From contig CAJHZI010000532.1 in assembly GCA_905160935.1 (NCBI GenBank), forward strand, positions 386,001 through 450,000: a stretch of 64,000 bases of DNA, written 5' to 3'. This stretch comes from Enchytraeus crypticus (Eukaryota; Annelida; Clitellata; Enchytraeida; Enchytraeidae). Of this stretch, positions 24,211 to 35,700 are shown piece by piece; the first letter of the stretch is position 1, and every line of letters starts with the position of its first letter. The notes beneath the pieces were generated by a model, which did not search any database, was not told the DNA's origin, and was given only the letters and a program-made list of their open reading frames with translations. A program made the translations under genes and the position numbers.

Positions 24211-24213
<3 letters not shown>

Positions 24214-24379
24214 TACAACCTGCAATGCTACTCGTAATTTTAAGATTGAGCTAAATGAAATAGGCACTAAGGTTCTATTAAATTTACTTCTCTCTCTTCA
24301 TATAACTCCGCATATTTCTATCCTCTGCTTTTCTTTTCGTATCAACATTAGTTATTGAATCATCATCCTGCTTCCCCAG

Positions 24380-25200
24380 TCATCGGTTGTCCTCAATTAC
24401 CTCTTTTAGTAAACCATTCTCTCTCAGGACTTGACTCATTCATTTCTTTTTGCTAATCCTTATAATATCTATAAATTGTTTATTTATGCCAACCCTATTT
24501 AGCACTTTTTGGTTCGAAATTTTATCTGTCCATTGATCTTTTCCATTTTTCACCATAGCTACATTTCAAATGCTTCCAGTTTCTCGAAATCTTCATTTTT
24601 GTAACATTCATGTTTCATAACCATACAAAATATTAGAATGTAATAAGGTTTTGTGTGATCTGTGTTATAGTCTTTACAGTCTATTTCTTCGTGGATTTCT
24701 TAAAACTTTTCATTAGTAGTGCTTTCCTCGTACTTAATGCCTATTTTGCTTGAGCAATTCTACATTTAATTTTCCCATCACTCCTTTTCTAGACACTCTA
24801 CACTTTGGTTTTCTTGATATTAATTTTCAATCAAAACTTTAATGCCGTAATTTTCAGGCCATCTACAATTTTCTGTAAACCCACTTCGCTACTAGCAATC
24901 ATGTCGTGATTATCGACAGATCTTACATCTTTGATAAGTTTATCTCCAATTTTTATTCCTTCTTCAATGTTGTCTATTGCTTCCATCACCATTGCCTCTG
25001 CTAATGTTAAGTAGAAGCAGAAACATGCAACAGGCTTGTGTTACTTCCAGTTTTATTCTTCCTTCATTAGGTAACTCCTGTTGAACTTTGGTAATTGCCT
25101 TTTGATTCATGTAAAGATTCAAAATTAATCTTCAATCTCTCCGGCCAACTCCAATGGTTCTCAAACATTTCTCTTTTTTGGTAATCATACAATTGACTAT
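24380..25200 (-). mobile_element. LINE reverse transcriptase relic
   Basis: Minus-strand translation, with many stops, gives AEAMVMEAIDNIEEGIKIGD, then KLIKDVRSVDNHDMIASSE and VGLQKIVDGLKI...LKINIKKTKV. This is the palm region of a non-LTR reverse transcriptase; the catalytic YADD is altered (SVDN). Downstream parts follow toward 24400. Confidence 0.65.
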
Positions 25201-25209
25201 TTTAAAACC

Positions 25210-25880
25210 TAGAACTACTCTAATTTGCCTAACACTGACCAATAAAAACTCAATATAAAAACCATATTTATTATATTATCAAAATTATACACGTAAGTTA
25301 CCACAACAGTAGTGAGCAAATATAAATTTTGTATTAATATTTATATATCAATTAATATATATTCTATGTTGATGTTTTGTATTATTATTAGGAATTATGG
25401 TTTACTAATATTTCTAAAGTAGTACATAGAGGTAAACGGTGTTTGAATAATTTTTTTGGCAATTATAGAGAATTTGCCAAATTTTCGCTTAAAAAGATAC
25501 AGTAAATTTAATAGTTGTTGGCATTGCATTGTCGTTGTTTATATTGAGACAGAATTCACTGAGAATCGGAGATGATTAAACAGCTACTGATCAACAGAGA
25601 GTGTAGCTTGTGTACACTATCTGTTGATCATTTCACTGTCACTGTAGTAGAGATATGCTGAGGAGAGTTACGTGTCGCTTCAGTACAAGAGACGCGCACT
25701 TATTTAGCCGTCATAGCTACCACATGTTACATCGGTGTACTGTTGCTTGATAGAAGCAGAGTAAGGAATATAACTTGTTAGAATTTCATGAAGCGTTTGA
25801 GTAATAAACGGTTTTTGTGTACAGTGCAGTCGATGAAATAAAAGCGATGTAATTCACTAGCTATGCAGGGATTTGTGTTA
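25210..25880. other. Gene-free sequence
   Basis: AT-rich; no exon or element recognised, apart from a small inverted pair around 25580-25630 (actgatcaacagagagtgta / tacactatctgttgatca). Confidence 0.4.
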
Positions 25881-25881
25881 A

Positions 25882-26014
25882 AAGCTGGTAAAACTAAGGT
25901 TAACGTCAGTTTCCTCACTCGAAAGCGATGCCAGTGACGTGCGAGCCCAGGATTTGAACCCCGCACATACTGATCCGCGGTCGAGTATCTTAGCGATTTC
26001 GCCACTGGCTCCAG
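25882..26014 (-). mobile_element. SINE family 1, minus-strand copy
   Basis: Reverse complement of the consensus: aaagctggtaaaactaaggt, ttaacgtcagtttcctcact, ggatttgaaccccgcacata, gccactggctccag. Well preserved over its whole length. Confidence 0.8.
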
Positions 26015-26880
26015 TGTTGTAGAGAAATTTGTGCAGACAAAACCATTATGTATAGTATTTAAAATACTCGTAATTATGATGCTCTCAGTTTTGTTGTTGT
26101 ATTGCGAATACTCTGAAGCTACGCCACTGTGAGCTGTACTAAGCATACTGTACCTGAACACACACAGTGCTCACATGCGCTGTAGTGTTTGTGTACGACT
26201 GCTGTGTGTTTGCAGTCGTTGTGGGAATAGAAGATTTAAACGCTAGCTCCATTGTACTGTATGGTACTGTGTAATAAGCTAAGCTAGCTCCATTGTACTG
26301 TATGGTACTGTATATAAATAACAGTAGATCTATGTTAAGCGCAGTGTAGTTCTCGCTGGTTGCAGATGTTTGTCATACCAAGATCTCATAATGGTCGACA
26401 TCATACATGTCTTGTTTGTCTTCATCGTCGTCGTTTACTAATGCTGTAAACTCGCTGAAATCTTGTGTGGAGATTCATTACGTGATGCTTGCACGTCTAG
26501 CGGCCAGAGATCAAATCCTGTAGTCTCGTATTTAGTTGTTTGTAATTTACTGTATCGACTACTAACTGAAATTTACTAGGATACGGTTAGCAGTTAAATT
26601 CTTTGATACATTATTAATGTAGAACTGTTTACAGCATAAATTAAGTTTATGGAAACTCAATAAATGTGCTGTTGTACTGAACCTTGTTGTTATTGTTGGA
26701 TTGTGTCTGTTTCACAGTAAACGTCTGAATTAACGTTTGTTTCGTTACCTGGAGATATCATGAGGGCCGAGGTTAACGTAGTTCTGGCTCAGCTCAGGGT
26801 TATATCTGTTTAGTTGTTTAGATGAGGCTGCGTTTTAGTCAATGGAGGCAATGGAAAGGAAATTAAAAGCAATCTAAAAT
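26015..26880. other. Gene-free sequence with possible poly(A) site
   Basis: Contains a near-duplicate of about 35 bp (gctagctccattgtactgta at about 26243 and 26283). AATAAA at about 26660 is followed within 10-60 nt by a GT-rich stretch (tgttgttattgttggattgt), a plausible plus-strand polyadenylation signal. Its gene is unknown; a very long 3' UTR of the HMG-box gene is one option. Confidence 0.3.
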
Positions 26881-26884
26881 GGCT

Positions 26885-27190
26885 AATTATGAAGAATACC
26901 AAGAATCAGTTAGAGAGCACGTAAAAATGAAGTCATTTGGAGGAGGAAAAGACAATAAAGGCTCGGTGAAGTCATCAAGAAAAGAAGAATGAAATGTGCT
27001 GGATACGTGCTGCGCATGGACGACAACAGAAACCCCCTTCCGAAAGATTTTGAACTACAAAGCAGTTGGCAAAAGAACAGTAGTAAGACTAAAGAGATGA
27101 TGGAAAGACTGCCTCGAAGAAGACTTGAAAACTGCTGGTTTTAGCATTTTTGGAAAACAGAAGGAAGAAATCAAAAGAACATAGAAGAAA
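26885..27190 (+). mobile_element. LINE 3' coding end
   Basis: Frames on the plus strand give KKRRMKCAGYVLRMDDNRNP and RWWKDCLEEDLKTAGFSIFG, the typical tail of a non-LTR reverse transcriptase ORF (RLKWAGHVLRM...RPRKRWKDCL). Frameshifted, no upstream domains nearby. Confidence 0.65.
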
Positions 27191-27367
27191 TGGCGAAGAC
27201 TGGAATCGTGTGTAATGTTTAATAGAGTATATTATTCTAAGGCATCTCTGTACTTTGCAACAGTTACTGTAAAACAAGCAATATACAATAAAATACACAC
27301 AATAGAAATCACTACAAATCATATCAAAAGTAACATAGCTTAAATATTGCAATAGGAACGAGGCTGC

Positions 27368-28096
27368 CAGGGGCGGATCCAGAAATTTTTAAGGGGGGGC
27401 CCGAAATTTTTTTCACAATGTACACTTTTTTGTTAGCGCCCCGTCTTCTTCGGAACATGGGACGCAACCAGAAAAATGCTGTGGGGGGGGGGGGGGGGGA
27501 GGGCCCAATTTCTTTTCACTACTGCGACGGCTCATAGAGTGAGTTATCCCCTTATCTTACCATCTTACCGCCCCGCCCCTCACATACCCGTACTAAAGTG
27601 AGAGGAAAACCTAAAATGCCTAAATTCCTAAATTTGTTTTGGAAAAAGTAGGTTAACTTTTCACCTCCGAAGAAACTCAGCTGATCTGGAAGAATTGCAA
27701 AAGTGACCTAATTTTGGCTTAAGCCCCTCCCAGCCAAGGCTGTTTGCACCACTGCTCAGGGACAGAGTTCACATTTTTACTTACACCCTTTTTTCCTCTT
27801 ATTCAGTGGATAAAGTGAAAATTGAGAGCTAGTGAAACGATCAACATTTTTCGGGCCCCCTTCACAGGGCTCCTATGATACCAAATAAGGGCCCCTAACA
27901 CTATATTCTGATCTGAAAAATCTGAGCTAGTGATGCTGAGTTCCCTTTCGTACCCCCCCCCCCCACTTAACCACTGCCCTTACACACATTTTGACACATA
28001 GAAATTGCCATACAAGCAATGAAAATGGTTTACATTCTTTTCGCCGGGCGCAAGGGGGGCCCGGGCCCTCTGATTCCCCCCCTGGATCCGCCACTG
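27368..28096. mobile_element. hAT MITE (CAGGGGCGGATCC type), copy 1
   Basis: Ends CAGGGGCGGATCCAG and CTGGATCCGCCACTG, with a perfect 8-bp duplication gaggctgc at 27360-27367 and 28097-28104. Length 729 bp, no transposase. It contains poly-G/C tracts. A second copy in opposite orientation lies at 51222-51945. Confidence 0.92.
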
Positions 28097-28467
28097 GAGG
28101 CTGCCTATTTTGTTATATGCTACACTGAATATCTTATATTCACCTCAAGTAATAGATTTGTAATGCAGGATCTCTCTCAAGTGACGGGTCAAAATTCCAA
28201 ATTAAAATCTGCTTCCACGCTCCATGCAGATTATTTTATGTCCACCAGTCGTCTCTTACAACACTTGCAGTTTCTACATGTAGTTGATCTGTTTATCAGT
28301 GTCCCGGACGCAACGCGGGTGCCATGCGGAATATCACTGTTTCTTGTTAGCGTATGTCGCACTCATTCCACCATCGGTTAGCAACTTCATTAACTGTGTT
28401 TAGAAGAGCCAAACCACCATCAAGATTAAACGTAGGTCATTCTTCCTCAATGTGAAGCAAAACTGGC

Positions 28468-28745
28468 ACCAGAGCACCACACGAGCACCCTGAAGAGCAC
28501 CACACGAGCACTCAGCAGAGCACCACACGAGCACCCAGCAGAGCACCACACGAGCACCCAGCAGAGCACCACACGAGCACCCAGTAGAGCACCACATGAG
28601 CACCCAGCAGAGCACCACACGAGCACCCAGCAGAGCATCACACGAGCACCCAGCAGAGCACCACACGAGCACGCAGCAGAGCACCATACGAGCACCCAGC
28701 AGAGCACCACACGAGCACCTAACAGAGCACCACACGAGCACCCAG
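28468..28745. repeat. 23-bp minisatellite, about 12 copies
   Basis: Unit gagcaccacacgagcaccca + gca. As 23 is not a multiple of 3, each frame passes through all three readings; the frames rich in CSCGALLGA are by-products. Confidence 0.95.
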
Positions 28746-28779
28746 CATTACTTGTCCGACACCAACCTGTGTGTGCACG

Positions 28780-28930
28780 CTGCAAAAGAACAGCGGAAAA
28801 CGTAATGGAAGATGGAAACACTGCCTCGAAGAAGTCTTGAAGGCTGCTGGAATTAACATTTATGGGAGAACAGAAGCAAGGAAAAATGAACATCGAGGAA
28901 ATAGCAAAGCATAGAGTTTTGTGGAGTAAC
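28780..28930 (+). mobile_element. LINE 3' coding end, second fragment
   Basis: Related to 27040-27190: caaaagaacagcggaaaacg then gcctcgaagaagtcttgaag and the aacatcgaggaaatagcaaa part. The two fragments flank the hAT MITE and the 23-bp minisatellite, so one LINE end may have been duplicated here. Confidence 0.55.
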
Positions 28931-28949
28931 ATCGTAAAGAAATCTTTGG

Positions 28950-29520
28950 CTGTTATTAACTAGCCTCTGCATGATTACATGACTTGATGTAACTGGCGCA
29001 TGATGGTGTCTTACGGGTGCTCGGAGTTATTCACCATAAGCTTACGGCAACCAGTAGTTTTATACTGAGATCATCATTCAGTGTTTGTTCTTTGCTCACG
29101 GTAGGTTGCACCTGATGATCCAAGCAAAGGTCATCAGCATATGCGAATTTCCTTTATATTGTTGTTGTGTAGTCATGGATATAAATATTTAACTGGGTTG
29201 GGCATTATACAGAGCTCTGTGGGACGCCGCTACTGGTTCATTTATTGGTACTCGGAAGTTTCGATTCGCTAGGAATGATTCAACAGTAAGAAACATCCAG
29301 TGTTGGCATTTCCTTCGTAGGTTTGTACAATACACCGACATGCCGCATGAAATACCGTACGCTGCAGTCAAATTTATAAATTAACTCTGCAGCTGTATTA
29401 GGACTTCATTAAAAACCGTTTTTTACATGTAGGCTACTGTGGTAGAAAAACTCTAGATAGCAGCTGTCACGCGTTTATAGATACAGGACCCTCAACTATC
29501 TGGTGAATAATTAAAGGCTC
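28950..29520 (-). mobile_element. LINE reverse transcriptase fragment with YADD
   Basis: The minus strand reads ESFLANRNFRVPINEPV, then SGVPQSSV, then RKFAYADDLCLDHQVQP at about 29160-29100. The catalytic YADD is intact but there are stops between blocks. A shorter relative of its upstream part lies at about 49930-50050 at the start of duplication unit B. Confidence 0.7.
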
Positions 29521-30639
29521 TGAGGCTCATGTAACGACTGTTGAATAAACAACGTCTGATTGGCGGACAGAAGCTTGTCATATAAGCTTGCATATAGCGT
29601 AACTTGACAATGCTTTGTTGTTGGATGACTTTAGTTAGAAAAGCCTCCAGGAAGAGTTCTGAGAAGCTTCGAGGACACTGGTAAAGACAACAAAGAATAG
29701 AATGAAATAATTAAATATGTAGAAGCACCCGAATATATTGTATGTGTAAAAGTAACGATTTAAACAATTACAAAGCGGATTGTGCCGCAAGTCTGCGCAG
29801 GTGAGCTTTGAATAATTAATTACATGAATAGTCAGCCCATTAGAACGAGTTGTGTAGTGACGAAGTAAAAATGGGCCTACCTCGTTCAAGTAAAACGTAC
29901 TCAGATGAAGCCTACACTTGTAACGAAGTAGCCAATCCTAACAGATTATCTGGGAGCTATTCACTTGTACGTTGTAGCAAAATAGCCTATTTTGTAGTAC
30001 TTTTACTTGTAGGCCTACTCTTACCCCTGCTGAAGCGAAAAAGGCGCATTTCTTTAGAAAAATGTATGGATATTAATCGCCTTTTTTACTGAATAATAAA
30101 TGCTAGAAGTATAAAAATAACAAAAATTCATCTGTACTATTATTTTATTTATATCTATTATTTTGCGGCTTGTCTACAAACTTTGTATGAATAAAGATGA
30201 AACGGCTCAGATCTCAAGTTTCTCAGTGTTAAATAGCCTAAGAGATAGACATGGACTAAAGCATAATTCAAGTGGGCCACCATACCAGGCCTACCTTTAA
30301 AAATCTAAAGGTAACAAGTAGACAAGTAATACGTTTACTTGTACATTTTAAAATCATTTAGTCATGTAGGTCTATTTGCCTAATTTGCTTATGCTGGATG
30401 CACATAGGGCTCATACACTGCATTGTAACTTTGAAGCTTTCAGAAATATATAGGCCTAGTAGGCTATACTGTATACTGGCTACTCAGAATGCATGGTAAA
30501 AAGCAACAGTCTATTTGCTAGCCCAAGAGCAGGATAGAAAATATAACAGACTAGCATTTATCGTTGTACTTAACTTAATTGTAGCATCTTACGTTTTTAT
30601 AAATCTCCTAACCTATATATGAAATTTAACTCATTTTGT

Positions 30640-32110
30640 CTCCATTTAGTCTCTCTTTCCCTCTCTCTCTCTTAGTGGACTGCCTACGGACAGGTCCATT
30701 GTATCTAACGCCTTCATTCTTCTCTGTTTCCCTCTTCTTGGCCATATACGACTGGATCTTTAAATCATCTAATATTCCCAATTTCGGTCTGCCTCTGTTT
30801 CTCTTTTCTTCAATTTTAGCTGTTATGACCTCCCGCAGTAAACTATCTCCCCTTAGAATTGGTTAGAATAAGTTTCCTGTCTTATTCTTTTTCCGATTTA
30901 TTAACTGTCTAGCTGTACCCACTCTTTTTAAGACCTGTTAATTTGTGATTCTTTGGGTCCAGCTAACCTGATCCAACCTTCTCCATATCTATACTTCTAA
31001 CGCTGCTAGTTTCTTGATATCTTCGGTCCTCTCTGCATTCCACATCCGCATAGCCCGAATAGAGTGGTCTAACCAAAGTTTTCACAGTTTTATCATTGTG
31101 ATAGTTTAGGGCTTTTTGTTAAGAGTTCTTTCCTATTACGGAAAACCTGTTTTGTTTGTGCAATCTTATTTCAAAATTGCTTTCTCGCATTACCCATCGT
31201 CTGTTATGGTGTGATCAATATGTCTGAAACTCCTTAGTCTACTTGTTCTAAGCTCGTACCATTTACAGTAATATTGACTTTACCTCTTTCCCGAGGCACT
31301 CTTGTTCAAGGATATAGGTCATTTAAAATTTCAGGACGCTATCTGACGCCTTTAACCACTATATTCAATAGATATTCAATATTAAATGCGTATCGTTAGG
31401 ACTATTCAGTATCTTCTGCAGTTCATTTTTAATTCCTGCTACCATTCCTTGATCATCGGTAAATCTTTAATTTTGTAACAGTTTAACTTCAATTTTGATT
31501 CCCTTTTCAATGTCTTTCATGCATGGTTTCTTTCATCATTGTTTCTGCGTAAATGTTAAACAAACAACGACGAAACGCATAATTGTCATCCTCCTCGTCT
31601 CATTTCACATTCTTCTTGGTATACTAGCTTGTTACATCTCGATTATAGCTCTTTGATTCATCTACAGGTTTATAATTAATCTTCTCTCTTCAGTCTATTA
31701 CGATTCTTCTCAAGACATTCAGCATCGTATCCAATCATCCTGTCAAAGGCTTTCTCAGAATGCAAAACACATATAAAGACTTCATTCCCATATTCTAAAC
31801 TTCGTTCACTTAGGACCTGCATCACCCATATATGGCTTCTCCTGCTCCGCAGCCTTTCCTAAACCAAATTGTGTCTTGCCCACTATCGTATCCACTTTTT
31901 ATTAAATGCGATTATTTAGTATTCGGCGCATGAGGTATTAAACCCCACAGTATTGACATTTTGGGGATTGATGTCATCATTGCATTGGTAGGTAAAGTCG
32001 TCCGGTAAAATCCCTATACTGAACATTTCCATGGATATTTCTACTAGTTTGTTCAGTGTCTCTCTCTGTGACATTTTCAAACATTCTACTGGTACATCAA
32101 CTACATCGCA
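30640..32110 (-). mobile_element. Degenerate LINE, unit A
   Basis: Long minus-strand reverse transcriptase relic starting from a (CT)n tail at 30650 with the conserved tail motif. Frames give fragments such as LFNIYAETMM and LRSFRHIDHTITDDG. Many stops. The colinear copy is at 52790-54340, so it was inserted before the duplication. Confidence 0.65.
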
Positions 32111-32207
32111 GATGTCTTTCTTTATGTTATTTGCTCATTTAATAAGTGTTCAGTAACATTTAAGCTGACATACAACGAGTTAGGAGCTGATAAGGATTCA
32201 AACCTTT

Positions 32208-32214
32208 TATATAA
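32208..32214 (+). promoter_or_regulatory. TATA-like box upstream of gene A
   Basis: tatataa lies about 100 nt before the signal-peptide ATG at 32311. The corresponding place in unit B (54447) reads tatatg. It could be a core promoter, but AT-rich background makes it weak evidence. Confidence 0.2.
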
Positions 32215-32310
32215 CCTAACATTATGACTGCGCTTAAAGGCTCTCTACATAATATAATAATAATAACAACAATTAAAGTTCTACATATATTTGAACTAAG
32301 ACGAGATCTG

Positions 32311-32716
32311 ATGGAAACTTTGATGGAAATGCTACTAATACTTCTGAACATCGGCTCAAGTCCAGTTCGAGGATCAGGAGGGTTGGAGCAATGCAATGTG
32401 GTCTGGAAGTTCTCTTATGTCTCAGATTCTCTAGGTGCCGCCCTGTGCACTTCAGAGGCTGGATCTCTACCCGCTACGTATGGAGGTACACAGGCAGACT
32501 GTCTGCAACGTTGTGTTACTAATCTCGCTAATGCCTGTGCGAGCTTCACTTACTTCAAATCTTCAACTAAGTGTGAAGTGTTTAATACTGCAAAGCATAA
32601 CTACCGACGCGTACCTGGATGTATCACACAAACGGTGTGTAATCTGAATGCTATATCAAACGATTTTGAACTTTTGAATTAACTGTGATTTGCTTGATTT
32701 ACATTTGACATCTTAG

Positions 32717-32778
<62 letters not shown>

Positions 32779-35700
32779 TATATACATACTGCCTGGAGCC
32801 AGTGGCGATGTCGGTAAAATATTCGACCGCGGATCAGTATGTGCGGTGTTCAAATCATGGGCTCGCCCGTCACTGACATCGCTTTCGAGTGAAGAAACTG
32901 AAGTTAACGTAAGCGTGATTTACATGTAGTCCACGTTGCCCTGGGGTGACTATTCAAATTGAATTTCACATCTTTCACAGCAGCATGACTTCTACTGTAC
33001 ATTCTCTGATGTATTCACGCGCACTCATACATGTATGCTCTGATTGGGCAGCATATCAATAAGTCAACCGACTGCCGATCAGTGGGTGTAAAGTTCAAAT
33101 CCAAGTCCTCGACCCGTCACCGTCATGACTTTAAGTGAGGAATACGACGTTAAATTTGACGTTATTAACTTCAATTCTTTTTGTTTTATCTCATTCCATA
33201 AGCATTTGGCTGGAGCCAGTGGCGATGTCGACAAGATATATCCGGCTGCGAATCAGTACGAATGGGTTTATATCAGCTCCATAGCTTTATCCCTGTCACC
33301 ATTGATGAGATCACACCACAAGTCTAGACTTCTCCTCCCAAGCACTGTGATCTCGACCCTATCCCTACTTCTCTGTTGAAGAAGTACATCCATGTTCTGG
33401 CGCCTGAAATTTCCAAAATTGTTAATTTATCCTTGTCGTCTGGCACATTTCCACAGTCATTCAAAAATGCTATTGTCACTCCACTCCTGAAGAAACCCTC
33501 GCTGGACAAGGAATCACTCTCCAACTACAGGCCTATATAAAATCTACCCTTCATTTCCAAACTCACCGAAAGACTAGTCTCCCGAAGACTCTCCACTCAT
33601 CTTAAGTCTAATGATCTCTTCAATAAATACCAATCTGCATATACCAAAGATCGCTCTACTGAAACTCTTCTTCTTTCCGTCTGTAACACTATTACTAATG
33701 CCGTGTGCACTCAACGTGTCACTGGACTTTGCACTCTCGATATGTCTGCTGCTTTCGATACTTCTTCTTCAGTGTACTGCCAAGTGGCAGGTTCAAGGCA
33801 CATATTCATACTCAAAGTCTGCTTTCTCGCTCCAAAAGAGCACTCCTAGATCAACAAGTTAATCCCTTCACAAAGTCTAGGCCTGATGTAGCCTATAGCT
33901 TGGGAAAATATGACTTCTGAGGTGGTTTCCCGTTGCCTTCCTCAGTAACGTAGATTAATTACCATTTAATCCTGGGGGAAAATTACTTAATGGTGAGGTG
34001 GGTCCCCTCTTACCATCCTCAGCTCCTGCCTTTAGTCGCCTCTTACGTACACGCGGCAGATTGTTTGCGGTTGCCCTATTCTGCAGTGGTCCAACCACAC
34101 CCGAGTACAACACGGGGACACTATCGATCACCAAATCCTCCTACAGCGTCTTTCCTCATGGTTTGTTATCCACGGCAATGCACTTGCCTGGTTTACTTCA
34201 TACCTCACCGATCGTACTCTCAGCGTCAAAGTGCAAGAGTATGCATCTCCACCTTCCATCCTCAAGTACGGTGTGCCTCAGGGCTCTGTACTTGTTTCTA
34301 ATCTCTTTAACATATACGCTACTTCACTTAGCTGCTTGATCTCTTCACATTCATTAGACCATCAACTTTTCGCAGGTGACACTCAGCTGTACACATGCTT
34401 TACCCCCCACTCTGCAAAGGCTTGTCTACAGCAATCCTTTCAGCAGATATTATCCTGGATGTCTGCCAATTTCCTGGCACTCAATCCATCCAAGACTGAG
34501 TTCGTGTTGTTTGGAACACCTCAGCAACTTTCAAAACTGAACGAAGTGACCCTGGCTCTCTCTTCCGACGTTAAAGTCACACCACTTTCTTCTGCAAAGA
34601 ATCTTGGTGTTGTCCTTGACCACCACCTCACATTCCACGAACATATCACTAAAACATCACAGGCATGTTTCTTTCATATTCGAGATCTTCGACGAATAAG
34701 ACCATTTCTTTCTCTCGAGACTGCCACTACGATTGTTGCTGCTCTCGTGCAATCGAAGCTGGATTACTGCAACTCCCTATTTCTAAATCTTCCAAGTTGC
34801 GAGATTGACAGGTTGCAGTTCATTCATAATTCCCTTACACGTGCAGTCTTTCGCAGTTTAAAATACTCTCATGTCACTCCAATCCTCAAGTCCGTGCACT
34901 GGCTCAAAGTTAGAGAACGAATTTTATAGAAGACAGTTTCTCTAACTTACAAGTCCATCATCACTCTTGGTAATAGTTACATGTCCCACTTACTACAAGA
35001 GGGACAACCTACCTCCAGGCAGTTATATACTAGGTCCTCTAAGTTAGTTACTCTAGAGAGACCTTCCTTCAAGCAGCAAGCTGTCTAGACGCTCCTCCCA
35101 GCATGCTGCCCCGCAGATCCAGAAACTCTCTTCCTTCCACTCTGCGCACCCCCTCATCTATTCCTGATCAGCCTTTCCTACTCTACGAACAGTTTCATAG
35201 ACGATTGAAAGCTTTTCTCTTTTGTTTTAAACCTCCATTCCGCTAGTACCCTTCCTTGGACTGACTACCCGGATTTTGGCTCGCACCGTTTATGGACCCC
35301 TCACTCTGCTCATCGGCTTTGATTTGGTTCCACAGTGCTCAATGTTGTCATGGACAATAGTAGCACTCTAATCGTATTGTTGTTGTTGTTGTCATCATCG
35401 GATCGCCCGTCAATGATATCGCTTTTGAGAGCCAAACTGACGTTATCATCGATTTCACAGCGTTTTTGCATTTTCGCTCTACTAAATCATATTATCTTTA
35501 TTTCTAATCTTTTCACATTATAACTATGATATTTAAATTTTATGACATGACCGGACCGTATGGCATTGTAATAGTAGGCCTATCAGTCTGTGTTAGGGTA
35601 TGAGTCACTGCTTGTCGTGTGTATCAGTCACTATGTATCAGTGACTTTGTATCAAGGTATCAGTCAGTCTGTCAGGGTATGAGTCATTGTGTGTCAGTAT

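Noticed and set aside
28019-28381. 120-aa ORF starting MKMVYILFAGRKG
   Set aside because: It begins inside the hAT MITE and crosses its boundary at 28096, so it is not an evolved gene.
28400-28932. Cysteine-rich minus-strand ORFs
   Set aside because: 23-bp minisatellite read through all three frames; not a cysteine-rich secreted protein.
34231-34929. 232-aa ORF as a host gene
   Set aside because: It is the L2-like reverse transcriptase with a mutated catalytic box and stops on either side.
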